Shown: positions 16,540-25,223 of the stretch, piece after piece
Numbering within the stretch: position 1 is the first letter of the stretch
Layout: the number at the start of each line of letters is the position of its first letter
From: Paenibacillus vietnamensis
GTDB taxonomy: Bacteria > Bacillota > Bacilli > Paenibacillales > Paenibacillaceae
NCBI RefSeq assembly: GCF_020169515.1
Contig: NZ_JAHMHW010000001.1
Span: 620,001 to 684,000, forward strand
Length of the DNA stretch: 64,000 bases
Direction: 5' to 3'
Notes under the pieces: model-generated
Databases searched by the model: none
What the model was told of the DNA's origin: nothing
Seen by the model: only the letters and a program-made list of their open reading frames with translations
Program-made: the position numbers and the translations under genes

Positions 16540-18435
16540 ATGAAACCGGATTTGCGGGAAGCGCTCAAGCAGCGTATCTTGACCGGGGACGGGGCGATGG
16601 GAACCTATCTTTATCAGATGGGGTTCCCTGTCGGCGTTTCTTACGAGGAATTCAATATTTTGCGTCCTGATGTGATAGAGAACATTCACCGCAGGTATTA
16701 CGAGGCAGGCGCCCGCGTAATCGAGACGAATACGTTTTCCGCCAATTTGGAGAAGCTCTCGAAATACGGTTTGGAGGGCGACATGGAAGCGATCAACCGC
16801 GCCGGCGTGAGGGCCGCCCGCGCGGGAGCCGGAGCCGACGCCTACGTCGTCGGCGCGGTCGGCTCGATACGGGACGGCAAGCTGAAAAACCTGCGCACTG
16901 TTAAGGTTACCGAAGCCTATGAGCGTCAAATGCATGCCCTGCTCGATGAAGGGGTCGACGGTATCCTGCTCGAGACGTTTTACGATTTGGAGGAAATGCG
17001 GCTTGCGCTCCGCATCGCCCGCGCTGCGACCGACCTGCCTGTCATTTGCCAGTTTGCGGTAGAGGATGTCGGCCGCACGCAGGAAGGCAACGGCATGAAA
17101 TCGGCGTTCGACACGCTTCAGCAGGATGGGGCCGACGTCGTCGGCTTTAACTGCCGAAGCGGCCCGACCGGGATTATGCGGGCGATCGATTCGATCGAAG
17201 GGACGGTCGGCTTGCCGTTGTCCGTCTATCCGAATGCGGGTATTCCGGATTACATCGACGGCAAATATAGCTATTCCGCCGGCCCCGAATATTTTGCGGA
17301 GACGGCCAGACGGTTCGCCGACCGCGGCGCAAGGATCATCGGCGGCTGCTGCGGGACGACGCCGGAGCATATCGCGGCTATGGCCGCGGCGTTGAACGGT
17401 TACGTTCCGCAAGCCCCGCAAGCCGGACAGGCGGCAGGGGCCGCAGCCGAACAAGCGGAGCGGATCGAAGTTAAGCCGGCCGGCAAGGAGTCCGGGCAGC
17501 CATCCGCCGCTGACGTAAAGGAGAAGCCGGCTGACCGCGAGCCAACGATTGTCGATCTCGTGAAGCAGCGGCATACGGTCATCGTCGAGCTCGACCCGCC
17601 GCGGGACCTGGATATCCGCAAGTTTATGGACGGCGCTGCCGCGCTGAAGGCGGCGAAGGCGGACGCGGTGACGATGGCGGACAATTCGCTTGCGGTTACG
17701 CGCATGAGCAACATCGCGCTGGCCGCGCTCGTGCAGGAAAGAGTGGGCATCCGGCCGCTCGTTCATATCGCGTGCAGGGACCGCAATCTCATCGGAACGC
17801 AGTCCCATATGATGGGCCTTGATGCGCTCGATATCGACCACGTGCTCGCTGTTACCGGAGACCCGGCCAGGTTCGGCGATTTGCCGGATTCCAGCTCGGT
17901 CTATGACCTTACTTCGTTCGAGATGATCCGGATGATCAAGCAGCTTAATGAAGGCACGGCCTTCTCGGGGAAGCCGCTGAAGCAAAAAGCCAACTTCGTC
18001 GTCGGCGCCGCGTTCAACCCGAACGTGAAACATTTGGACAAAGCGGTGCAGCGGCTCGAACGCAAAATCAAATCGGGCGCGGATTACATTATGACGCAGC
18101 CTGTCTACGATCCGGCCTTGATCGTTCGCGTTGCCGAGGCGACCGCGCACCTGTCCGTGCCGGTGTTCATCGGCATTATGCCGCTGGCCAGCGGCCGGAA
18201 TGCGGAATACTTGCATAATGAGGTGCCAGGCATTCAGCTGTCCGACGAGGTTCGCCGGCGGATGGCCGGTCTTGAAGGCGAAGCCGGGCGCGCCGAAGGC
18301 GTGCAAATCGCCAAGGAGCTGCTCGATGCGGCCTTGCCGCATTTCAAAGGGATTTACTTGATTACGCCGTTTATGTTCTACGATATGGGCGTTCAGCTTA
18401 CACAGTACGTGTGGCAGAAAACGGAGCGTTTTTAA
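16540..18435 (+). CDS. Bifunctional homocysteine S-methyltransferase / 5,10-methylenetetrahydrofolate reductase
   Basis: A 631-aa fusion like B. subtilis YitJ. Residues 1-290 are the homocysteine-binding barrel, with Zn ligands in VVGFNCRSGP and GGCCGTTPEHI; an Ala/Pro/Glu linker occupies about 293-340; residues about 345-630 are an MTHFR flavin barrel (VELDPPRDLDIRKFM, ADAVTMADNS, CRDRN, QPVYDP). It recycles homocysteine to methionine using folate or S-methylmethionine-type donors and makes methyl-THF. Start choice is uncertain: ATG 16540 has GGGTGG 10 nt upstream; ATG 16531 and 16522 are in frame. Confidence 0.9.
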   Translation: MKPDLREALKQRILTGDGAMGTYLYQMGFPVGVSYEEFNILRPDVIENIHRRYYEAGARVIETNTFSANLEKLSKYGLEGDMEAINRAGVRAARAGAGADAYVVGAVGSIRDGKLKNLRTVKVTEAYERQMHALLDEGVDGILLETFYDLEEMRLALRIARAATDLPVICQFAVEDVGRTQEGNGMKSAFDTLQQDGADVVGFNCRSGPTGIMRAIDSIEGTVGLPLSVYPNAGIPDYIDGKYSYSAGPEYFAETARRFADRGARIIGGCCGTTPEHIAAMAAALNGYVPQAPQAGQAAGAAAEQAERIEVKPAGKESGQPSAADVKEKPADREPTIVDLVKQRHTVIVELDPPRDLDIRKFMDGAAALKAAKADAVTMADNSLAVTRMSNIALAALVQERVGIRPLVHIACRDRNLIGTQSHMMGLDALDIDHVLAVTGDPARFGDLPDSSSVYDLTSFEMIRMIKQLNEGTAFSGKPLKQKANFVVGAAFNPNVKHLDKAVQRLERKIKSGADYIMTQPVYDPALIVRVAEATAHLSVPVFIGIMPLASGRNAEYLHNEVPGIQLSDEVRRRMAGLEGEAGRAEGVQIAKELLDAALPHFKGIYLITPFMFYDMGVQLTQYVWQKTERF

Positions 18436-18453
18436 CCAATATCGAAAAAATAG

Positions 18454-18492
18454 ATGCGAAAAACAGGCTTTTTTGCTTGTTTTCGCATTTTC
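18454..18492 (+). terminator. Terminator of the methyltransferase/MTHFR gene
   Basis: ATGCGAAAA and TTTTCGCAT form a stem interrupted by one extra A and extended toward a T-rich loop (CAGG / CTTG); a short T run follows. Confidence 0.7.
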
Positions 18493-18494
18493 TC

Positions 18495-18523
18495 TTGTTC
18501 GATCGCCTAAAATCAATTAAAAT
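18495..18523 (+). promoter_or_regulatory. Sigma-A-type promoter driving a short leader or small RNA
   Basis: TTGTTC at 18495-18500 and TAAAAT at 18518-18523 are separated by exactly 17 nt. The predicted start is about 18530, directly at the beginning of the structured segment. Confidence 0.6.
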
Positions 18524-18529
18524 AAAGCA

Positions 18530-18633
18530 TGGATACGGTTGCCATACTCGGAGCGGGCCGCCTTCGCAAACCCTAAATTTGGGGTCTAAAGCGCACGGCG
18601 TGCCGGATCAAGAAGTATGCACCGCACTTTTTT
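18530..18633 (+). ncRNA. Candidate structured small RNA or riboswitch-type leader of remA
   Basis: The ~100-nt segment starts right after a good promoter and ends in a hairpin (GCGTGC at 18598-18603 with GCACCGC at 18620-18626, one bulge) followed by six T. Inside, ACCCTAAATTTGGGGT (18569-18584) is a nearly self-complementary stem and GCACGGCGTGC another. The elements CGCAAA, GGGTCTAA and GCCGG appear in the same order as in the 3' half of c-di-GMP-I (GEMM) riboswitches, but the 5' half with its GAAA loop is not evident. So a riboswitch is only a suggestion; a free small RNA is equally possible. Confidence 0.4.
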
Positions 18634-18765
18634 CGTCAACAATAGTGCAGTAGTTCTGTCGGTATTTGACGTGAACCCTAACTTGTCGTATTCGCATTTA
18701 TAATAAACAATAGCTTTGTAAAGACAGCTGCACAGGATAGACCGTGGGCGGAGGAGGAACCAGGC

Positions 18766-19026
18766 TTGGCTATTAAACTTATTAATATCGGATTCGGTAA
18801 TATCGTATCTGCGAATCGCATTATTTCAATCGTAAGCCCGGAATCGGCTCCGATTAAGAGGATCATTCAAGAAGCACGGGACAGGCATATGCTCATTGAC
18901 GCGACATATGGCCGCAGGACGCGCGCTGTAATTATTACCGACAGCGACCATGTTATTTTATCAGCAGTTCAGCCGGAGACGGTTGCGCACCGGTTGTCCA
19001 CCAAGGACGACGATAACGACGAATAG
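18766..19026 (+). CDS. remA: RemA, extracellular matrix/biofilm regulator
   Basis: An 86-aa DNA-binding protein (B. subtilis YlzA), recognised by [20 protein letters not shown] and [20 protein letters not shown]. RemA activates matrix and osmoprotection genes in B. subtilis. The start is TTG 18766, 7 nt after GAGGAGG. It lies 13 nt before gmk, as in B. subtilis, and is probably transcribed with gmk and rpoZ. Confidence 0.93.
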   Translation: MAIKLINIGFGNIVSANRIISIVSPESAPIKRIIQEARDRHMLIDATYGRRTRAVIITDSDHVILSAVQPETVAHRLSTKDDDNDE

Positions 19027-19039
19027 TACGGGGAGTCAT

Positions 19040-19657
19040 ATGGATAAAGGATTGCTAATTGTATTGTCCGGTCCTTCGGGAGTCGGAAAGGGGACGGTAT
19101 GCTCCGTTCTGCGAAACAAGGTGCCCGATTTGGTTTATTCGGTATCGGCCACGACCAGAGCTCCAAGACAGGGCGAGGTCGACGGCGTTAATTATTTTTT
19201 TAAGTCCAAGGAGCAGTTCCAGGATATGATCGCACGCGACGCATTGCTTGAGCATGCCGAGTATGTAGGCAACTATTATGGAACGCCGCGCGAATTTGTC
19301 GACCGTACGCTGGCGAGCGGCAAGGACGTCATATTGGAAATTGAGGTTCAGGGAGCTTTAAAGGTTAAGCAGAAGTTCCCGGACGGCATTTTCATTTTTT
19401 TATTGCCTCCTTCTTTGGATGAGCTCAAGCAGCGCATTACCGGACGCGGCACGGAGTCTCTCGATACGATTAACAATCGGATGACCGTTGCCGTTGAAGA
19501 GATGAACTTGCTGCGACATTACGATTATGCGGTGTTGAACGATGAAATCGATGCCGCCTGCGACCGGATTCGCAGCATTATTATTGCCGAGCATTGCCGT
19601 AGAGACCGATTCATCCCTTATGTATCGGATATGGTGGCAGCTATCGAGAAAGCATGA
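19040..19657 (+). CDS. gmk: Guanylate kinase
   Basis: A 205-aa enzyme phosphorylating GMP to GDP. The P-loop GPSGVGKGT is at residues 11-19, followed by the GMP-binding segment [19 protein letters not shown] and the YGTPREFV motif. ATG 19040 follows GGGGAG; the in-frame upstream extension lies in remA. It sits between remA and rpoZ. Confidence 0.95.
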   Translation: MDKGLLIVLSGPSGVGKGTVCSVLRNKVPDLVYSVSATTRAPRQGEVDGVNYFFKSKEQFQDMIARDALLEHAEYVGNYYGTPREFVDRTLASGKDVILEIEVQGALKVKQKFPDGIFIFLLPPSLDELKQRITGRGTESLDTINNRMTVAVEEMNLLRHYDYAVLNDEIDAACDRIRSIIIAEHCRRDRFIPYVSDMVAAIEKA

Positions 19658-19673
19658 GTGAGGAGAATGAACT

Positions 19674-19883
19674 ATGTTGTACCCATCCATCGATGAAATG
19701 GTCAAAAAGGTTGACAGCAAATACACGCTGGTCGTTGCGGCTTCCAGACGCGCACGCATGCTGCGCAACGGCGACAAGTCCGAGCTCCGCAACCCGCGCT
19801 CCCGCAAGTTTGTCGGTGTAGCGCTGGAGGAAATTTACGGCGAGCTGCTTCAGGTGGAGAAGGTTCCTTCGAAAGAGGAATAG
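19674..19883 (+). CDS. rpoZ: RNA polymerase omega subunit
   Basis: A 69-aa protein with the omega signature YPSIDEMVKKVDSKYTLVV...ASRRARML and GVALEEIYGELL. It assists assembly of the beta' subunit. ATG 19674 follows GAGGAG. Last gene of the remA-gmk-rpoZ group, ended by the next terminator. Confidence 0.95.
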   Translation: MLYPSIDEMVKKVDSKYTLVVAASRRARMLRNGDKSELRNPRSRKFVGVALEEIYGELLQVEKVPSKEE

Positions 19884-19910
19884 TCTTCATGTACTATAGT
19901 AACGGGAAAG

Positions 19911-19947
19911 GGATTGCAAACTGGCGACAGCTTGCAGTCCTTTTTTT
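19911..19947 (+). terminator. Terminator of remA-gmk-rpoZ
   Basis: GGGATTGCAA pairs with TTGCAGTCC (one G-U pair) around a 12-nt loop, followed by seven T. Confidence 0.85.
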
Positions 19948-20047
19948 GTAGCGGCAGCTTCATCCGCAGCAGCGGACTACAAAAAGCAAGCGTCATTTGG
20001 TAAACTATTGTAATCACATTTCCGGTCAAGCGGGGAGGCGTTTTTCG

Positions 20048-20233
20048 ATGGCGGAAGAGCGGGAAATTCGCGATTTAAAGGAATCGCTGGAGCGGCTTGA
20101 ACACAAAGTTGAACGGCTCCAGGCGGAGAAACGGCAGGCAAGACCAGGCTGGCAAAGCTTTTCGGTCGCCTTTTTGATCGTTTTTTTTGTTATGCTTGTC
20201 GGAATCGGAGTTATACAGTTCATAGTTCAATAA
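20048..20233 (+). CDS. Small coiled-coil plus single-TM protein, unknown
   Basis: A 61-aa protein: residues 1-33 are charged and heptad-like (EIRDLKESLERLEHKVERLQ), residues about 38-59 form one hydrophobic helix (FSVAFLIVFFVMLVGIGVIQ). The layout suggests a membrane-anchored oligomeriser. No family recognised. ATG 20048 has GGGGAGG 11 nt upstream. It stands between rpoZ and a Nudix gene 27 nt downstream. Confidence 0.6.
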   Translation: MAEEREIRDLKESLERLEHKVERLQAEKRQARPGWQSFSVAFLIVFFVMLVGIGVIQFIVQ

Positions 20234-20260
20234 TAAATAAAGAAGAGGAAGTTTGTACGC

Positions 20261-20794
20261 ATGCACAACGAATTAAGCACATTTCCCGTTCTGTCCAAAG
20301 GGATTGTAATGGGATTCGTGGAAAACTGCTTCTCGCTTGATTTCAATGTAGACGAAGCGTCTATCAGCAATATCAGCATTATCCCGACGGTAGGGGACCG
20401 TTATGTCGTCATGAAAATCGATAACGGAAAGTGGGAGCTTGCCGGAGGCACCCTCGAGCCGGGCGAGCATCATCTGCGCGCTTTGGAGCGCGAGGTCATG
20501 GAGGAGCTTGGAGCGGAGCTTGTCACCTATGAGCCATTCGGCTGCTTCAAATGCCATTCGTTCGCGAAAGAGCCGTACCGCCCGCATATTCCGCATCCCG
20601 ATTTCGTGCGTCTCATCGGCTATGGGGAGGTCCGCCTCGTAGGCAAGCCGCTTAATCCTCCTGACGGAGAACAGGTGATTGCCGTGGAGCTCGTCGATAT
20701 CGACGAGGCGGTCAACAGGTTTAACAGCATCGGAAGGCAGGACATTGCCGAGCTTTATCGGCTTGCCGATCAGATCCGCCGGCAAAAGCAATAG
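20261..20794 (+). CDS. Nudix hydrolase
   Basis: A 177-aa protein with a complete Nudix box, G-G-T-L-E-P-G-E...REVMEELGA, at about residues 65-87. It should hydrolyse a nucleoside diphosphate-linked compound using Mg2+; the substrate is unknown. The His-rich segment HSFAKEPYRPHIPHPDFVR follows the box. ATG 20261 has GAGGAAG upstream. It may share a transcript with the preceding small membrane protein gene. Confidence 0.88.
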   Translation: MHNELSTFPVLSKGIVMGFVENCFSLDFNVDEASISNISIIPTVGDRYVVMKIDNGKWELAGGTLEPGEHHLRALEREVMEELGAELVTYEPFGCFKCHSFAKEPYRPHIPHPDFVRLIGYGEVRLVGKPLNPPDGEQVIAVELVDIDEAVNRFNSIGRQDIAELYRLADQIRRQKQ

Positions 20795-20869
20795 TTAGTT
20801 TTTGGGGTTCCGTATGGTATGATAATAGGTGGATTAGCGTGGCAAGAATCTTGAACAGGAGGGGACGGA

Positions 20870-21394
20870 ATGGACAAATTACGTTATCCGATTGGCAGAT
20901 ATTCTTATGCAGGAATGACCGTTAAGCAGCGGGAGCAGTGGATCGAGGAAATCGAGAAGCTCCCCGGCCAGCTGAGGGCCGCGCTTGAAGGTCTGGACGA
21001 CGAGCAGCTTGACACGCCGTACCGAAGCGGGGGATGGACGGCGCGCCAGGTTGCGCATCATATCGCGGACGCGGCGATGAACTGTTTTACACGCTTTAAG
21101 CTTGCGCTCACGGAATCCAACCCGACGATCAAGCCGTTCGAGGAGGAGCGTTGGGCAATGACGGCAGACAGTCTGCATGCCTCGCCGGCCATCAGTCTGG
21201 CGATCGTAGAGGGCATTTACGCTAGATGGGTGCTGCTGCTGCGCTCGATGGAAACCTCCGATTTCGAAAAAATGTTCTACCACCCGGAGCAAGGCAGCCA
21301 AATCGGGCTGGCCTATTTTCTCGGATTCGTCGCGTGGCACGGTAAGCATCATGTCGCGCATATTACGAGCTTAAGGGACCGCAAGGACTGGTAG
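20870..21394 (+). CDS. bstA: YfiT-family DinB-fold bacillithiol transferase
   Basis: A 174-aa four-helix DinB/YfiT protein, recognised by LRYPIGRYSY at the start, GGWTARQVAHHIADAAMN (metal His) and WHGKHHVAHI (metal His pair). YfiT/BstA proteins are Zn- or Ni-binding enzymes thought to transfer bacillithiol to xenobiotics. ATG 20870 follows AGGAGGGG. The preceding 75 nt holds a possible -10 (TATGATAAT) without clear -35. Confidence 0.85.
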   Translation: MDKLRYPIGRYSYAGMTVKQREQWIEEIEKLPGQLRAALEGLDDEQLDTPYRSGGWTARQVAHHIADAAMNCFTRFKLALTESNPTIKPFEEERWAMTADSLHASPAISLAIVEGIYARWVLLLRSMETSDFEKMFYHPEQGSQIGLAYFLGFVAWHGKHHVAHITSLRDRKDW

Positions 21395-21478
21395 CTCTCG
21401 CGGCCTCGTGCCGTGATACATATGCTGAGCCTCCGAAAAGCGGCTTCAGCTGTTTACACTTGGGATAGGAGACACACC

Positions 21479-22699
21479 ATGCTGACAGGAAAATCGATCA
21501 TATTGGGCATAACGGGCGGAATCGCCGCCTATAAAGGCGCCGCGCTTTGCAGCAAGCTTGTTCAGGCCGGCGCGAAGGTTCATGTCATTATGACGGAATC
21601 GGCGACAAAATTTATTACGCCGCTGACATTGCAAACGTTATCCCGCAATCCGGTGTATACGGATACATTCGACGAACGGGATCCATCCGTCGTCTCCCAC
21701 ATCCATTTGGCGGATCATGCGGATTTGATCGTCATTGCCCCTGCGACGGCTAACGCAATCGCGAAGCTCGCAGGGGGGCATGCCGACGATATGCTGAGCA
21801 CGACTTTGCTGGCGGCAACTTGCCCTGTGCTGATCGCTCCCGCCATGAACGTGCATATGTACGAGCACCCTGCAGTCGTAAGCAATCTGGAACTGCTTGC
21901 GTCCCGCGGTGCGATGTTCGTTGAACCCGGTACGGGTCAGCTGGCATGCGGGTATGTTGCCAAAGGCAGGCTTGCGGAGCCGGAGGAAATCGCCGACGCT
22001 GTCGAAGCCTGGTTTGCCCGGAGCCGCAGCCTTGCCGGCAAACGTGTACTCGTCACGGCAGGAGGTACGATGGAGAGGCTCGATCCCGTCAGATATTTGA
22101 CGAACGATTCCTCCGGCAAGATGGGGTTCGCGATCGCCGAAGCGGCTAAGCTGATGGGTGCGGAGGTAACGCTGGTCGCCGGGCGCACGATCGCTCCGCC
22201 TCCCGCGGGCGTGCATGTCGTTCGCGTGGAATCCGCCGAGCAAATGCTTGAGGCTGTCACGGCCGAATACGACGATATGGATATCGTCATTAAAGCCGCT
22301 GCCGTAGCGGATTACCGGGCGGTGAACATAAGCGGGCAGAAGCTGAAGAAAAACGGCGAGCGTCTCGTGCTGGAGCTGGAGCGGACAACCGATATTCTGG
22401 AAACGCTAGGAAGGCGCAAGACGCATCAATTTCTTGTAGGCTTCGCGGCGGAAACGGAGCAGGTCGCCCGATATGCGATGGATAAGCTCCGCCGCAAGCA
22501 TTGCGATCTCGTCGTGGCCAACGACGTAAGCATGGAAGGCGCCGGCTTTAACGGAGACACGAACATCGTTCAGGTGTTTGGCGAGGAAGGGCTCGTAGAA
22601 GCGCTTCCCATCATGTCCAAACGCGAGGTCGCTTCCCGCCTTCTCGAGCTGATCGGGGACAGGCTGGCGCGGCCGGAGGGAAGTAAGCATGATCGCTAA
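21479..22699 (+). CDS. coaBC: Bifunctional phosphopantothenoylcysteine decarboxylase / phosphopantothenate-cysteine ligase
   Basis: A 406-aa coenzyme A biosynthesis enzyme. The N-terminal flavoprotein CoaC domain (about 1-180) has GITGGIAAYK, the proton donor His in SHIHLADHADL, and APAMNVHMYEHP. The CoaB domain (about 188-400) has VTAGGTMERLDPVRYLTN, AAVADYR and FAAETE. ATG 21479 has AGGAG 7 nt upstream; an earlier in-frame ATG at 21413 lacks one. Its end overlaps priA by 11 nt, the order found in B. subtilis. Confidence 0.95.
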   Translation: MLTGKSIILGITGGIAAYKGAALCSKLVQAGAKVHVIMTESATKFITPLTLQTLSRNPVYTDTFDERDPSVVSHIHLADHADLIVIAPATANAIAKLAGGHADDMLSTTLLAATCPVLIAPAMNVHMYEHPAVVSNLELLASRGAMFVEPGTGQLACGYVAKGRLAEPEEIADAVEAWFARSRSLAGKRVLVTAGGTMERLDPVRYLTNDSSGKMGFAIAEAAKLMGAEVTLVAGRTIAPPPAGVHVVRVESAEQMLEAVTAEYDDMDIVIKAAAVADYRAVNISGQKLKKNGERLVLELERTTDILETLGRRKTHQFLVGFAAETEQVARYAMDKLRRKHCDLVVANDVSMEGAGFNGDTNIVQVFGEEGLVEALPIMSKREVASRLLELIGDRLARPEGSKHDR

Positions 22700-25181
22700 A
22701 GTGATTGTTGACGTGCCGAGCCGCCAGACGGATCGGCCGTTTGACTATGAGGTGCCTTTGTCCATGCGGAAATGGATCGAGGTCGGCAGCCGCGTCGGCG
22801 TTCCGTTCGGCGGCAGGGTGCTGCAAGGGTTCGTTACGGGGCTGGCGGAGGAGACGGATATCGATGTCAAGAGACTAAAGCCCGTATCCGAGCTGCTCGA
22901 CCCCGTCCCGCCGCTGCTCCCGGACCTGGTCGAGCTGGCAAAATGGCTCAGCGACAAATATTGCTGCTCCTGGACGACGGCTCTTCAGGCGATGATTCCG
23001 GCGGCGCTCAAGGGGAAGGCCGAGCGGCTTGTCGGCATTCAGGATGAGGAGGCCGCTGCGGAAGAGCTTCCTCCGGAGCTGCTGGAATGGCTTGTCGGCA
23101 GTGCGAAGCTTGTTAAGCTGGACGCGCTCCTGGCGCGGTTCCCTAATTATGCGGGACCGGTGAAGGCGGCTCTGCGCACCGGCACGCTCGCTGAGCAAAC
23201 CTCGATCCGCGACAGGCTGGCGGTCCGTAAGGTGCTGACGGTATTCGTCCCCGAAGGCGCAGAAGAGGTTCGCGAGGCGATGGTGAAGCTGCCGGCAAGA
23301 GCCGCCAAGCAGCGAGAGCTGCTCGCCCGGATGCTGGAGCATGGCGCTCCCGTACCGCTTCAGGCTTTGCTGGCCGAGACAGGAGGCTCTGCCGCCAGCG
23401 TCCGCTCGCTTGCGGACAAAGGGCTTCTTATTCTGCGCGAGGTGGAGACGCAGCGTGATCCGTATGCGGGCCGCGAATTTGAGCGGACGGCTCCACTTCC
23501 GCTTACCGCAGGACAAGAGGAGGTATACTCCCGAATCAGACGGGTGATCGGCGAAGGAGTCCCGCAAACGATGCTGCTCCATGGAGTAACCGGCAGCGGC
23601 AAAACCGAGGTTTACCTGCAATCGATCCAATTTTGCCTCGAGCAGAGCAAGCAGGCGATCGTGCTCGTGCCGGAAATTTCGCTGACTCCGCAAATGGTCG
23701 AGCGGTTCAAGGGACGGTTCGGGGACGCGGTAGCCGTGCTGCACAGCAGGCTCTCGAACGGGGAGCGCTACGACGAATGGCGCAAAATAAGAAACCGCCG
23801 CGTCCAGGTCGCGATCGGGGCGAGGTCTGCCATTTTTGCGCCGTTCGAGAGGATCGGCCTCATTATTATCGATGAAGAGCATGAATCGTCCTATAAGCAG
23901 GAAGAAAGTCCAAAATACCATGCGCGGGACGTTGCGGTACGGCGGGCGAGGCAGCACGGCGCAGCGGTCGTGCTGGGCTCGGCGACACCCTCGCTCGAAA
24001 CGTTCGCCGCGGCCAGCCGGCCGCAAGCCTCCAGGGATCAGGGGAGGGAGCAGGCGCTCCTTCCGATGCCGGACCGCGTCGGCGGGCGGCCGATGCCGCC
24101 GGTGACGGTGGTCGATATGCGCGAGGAGCTGAAGGAGGGCAACCGCTCCATGTTCAGCCGATTGCTTCACCGCTCGCTCGCCGAACGTCTCGAGCGAGGC
24201 GAGCAGTCCGTGCTGCTGCTCAACCGGCGCGGATATTCGACGTTCGTCATGTGCCGGTCATGCGGCTATACGGCTGCCTGTCCCCACTGCGACATCTCGC
24301 TGACCTATCACCAGAAGACGCGCGCGCTGCGCTGCCATTATTGCGGGCATGCCGAGCAAGCCCCGGCGACTTGCCCGGCATGCGAAAGCGAGCACATCCG
24401 GTATTTCGGGACGGGAACGCAAAAGGTCGAGGAGGAGCTGGCGAAGCTGTTCCCCGGCATCCGGGTCATCCGGATGGACGTGGATACGACGACGGAGAAA
24501 AACTCGCACGAGAAGCTTCTGAAGCAGTTTGGCGAGCGCAAAGCGGACGTGCTGCTGGGAACCCAGATGGTGGCGAAGGGGCTCGATTTTCCATACGTTA
24601 CTCTGGTAGGGGTCATTGCCGCCGACACATCGCTTAACCTGCCGGATTTCAGGTCTGCTGAGCGGACGTTTCAGCTCTTAACGCAGGTAGCGGGCCGTGC
24701 CGGGAGGCATCATCTGCCGGGAGAGGTTGTCGTTCAGACCTATTCGCCCGAGCATTATGCGATCGTAACGGCGCAAAAGCACGATTATGCGGCTTTCGTG
24801 AACGAGGAGCTGCGCCACCGGGGAGCTCTTGGCTATCCGCCGTACTGCCGGCTCATTCTGATCACGATGTCTCACGAGCAGCTGCCGCTGCTGTCGGCGG
24901 TATGCGACCGTTTTGCCGCCGCGCTGCGCGAGCTGGCCGAGCATGAGGGAGTCCTCCTGCCGCTTGCCAGCGGCTTCGGCAGAGCGTTGGAGGTGCTGGG
25001 CCCGGTCGCCTCGCCTATAGCTAGAATGAAAGATCGCTACCGTTTTCAATGTGTGATAAAATATCGGGGAAACATCGATGCGTCGGCTCTCGTCCGCAGG
25101 GTGCTCGTTCCGTTCACGGAAGGCCCTCCGCAGCGGCAGGTCCAATTCAGTATTGACGTCGATCCGCAAGTTATATTATAA
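22689..25181 (+). CDS. priA: Primosomal protein N' (PriA helicase)
   Basis: An 830-aa replication restart helicase. N-terminal 3'-DNA-binding domain (about 1-110), winged helix, helicase core with Walker A GVTGSGKTEVYL and motif II DEEH, and eight zinc-binding cysteines in two clusters (CRSCGYTAACPHC, CHYCGHAEQAPATCPAC). It reloads the replisome at collapsed forks. ATG 22689 overlaps the coaBC end; GGAGGG lies 10 nt upstream. Confidence 0.95.
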   Translation: MIAKVIVDVPSRQTDRPFDYEVPLSMRKWIEVGSRVGVPFGGRVLQGFVTGLAEETDIDVKRLKPVSELLDPVPPLLPDLVELAKWLSDKYCCSWTTALQAMIPAALKGKAERLVGIQDEEAAAEELPPELLEWLVGSAKLVKLDALLARFPNYAGPVKAALRTGTLAEQTSIRDRLAVRKVLTVFVPEGAEEVREAMVKLPARAAKQRELLARMLEHGAPVPLQALLAETGGSAASVRSLADKGLLILREVETQRDPYAGREFERTAPLPLTAGQEEVYSRIRRVIGEGVPQTMLLHGVTGSGKTEVYLQSIQFCLEQSKQAIVLVPEISLTPQMVERFKGRFGDAVAVLHSRLSNGERYDEWRKIRNRRVQVAIGARSAIFAPFERIGLIIIDEEHESSYKQEESPKYHARDVAVRRARQHGAAVVLGSATPSLETFAAASRPQASRDQGREQALLPMPDRVGGRPMPPVTVVDMREELKEGNRSMFSRLLHRSLAERLERGEQSVLLLNRRGYSTFVMCRSCGYTAACPHCDISLTYHQKTRALRCHYCGHAEQAPATCPACESEHIRYFGTGTQKVEEELAKLFPGIRVIRMDVDTTTEKNSHEKLLKQFGERKADVLLGTQMVAKGLDFPYVTLVGVIAADTSLNLPDFRSAERTFQLLTQVAGRAGRHHLPGEVVVQTYSPEHYAIVTAQKHDYAAFVNEELRHRGALGYPPYCRLILITMSHEQLPLLSAVCDRFAAALRELAEHEGVLLPLASGFGRALEVLGPVASPIARMKDRYRFQCVIKYRGNIDASALVRRVLVPFTEGPPQRQVQFSIDVDPQVIL

Positions 25182-25223
25182 ATAGCTATTACTATTTTAA
25201 TGAGCGCAAAGGAAGGGAATACA

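Larger units (their letters stand above)
18436..18765. other. 330-nt intergenic region upstream of remA
   Basis: In B. subtilis the gene yloC lies here, between yloB and remA. Here the segment holds a terminator (18454-18492), a promoter (18495-18523), a structured segment ending in a second terminator (18530-18633), and an AT-rich remA leader to 18765 with TTTATAATAAAC near 18700 and the remA site GAGGAGG. No ORF longer than about 15 codons with a ribosome binding site was seen. Confidence 0.6.

Noticed and set aside
16465..18516. 683-codon open frame on the minus strand
   Set aside because: It is antisense to the methyltransferase/MTHFR gene; composition is Arg/His-rich and lacks a ribosome site or known domains. 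High-GC codon bias explains such open frames.
18526..18573. Short ORF starting at ATG 18530 (15 codons) in the remA leader
   Set aside because: No ribosome site and too short; RNA structure is the better explanation.
22875..24170. 431-codon minus-strand frame
   Set aside because: Antisense to priA; no supporting features.
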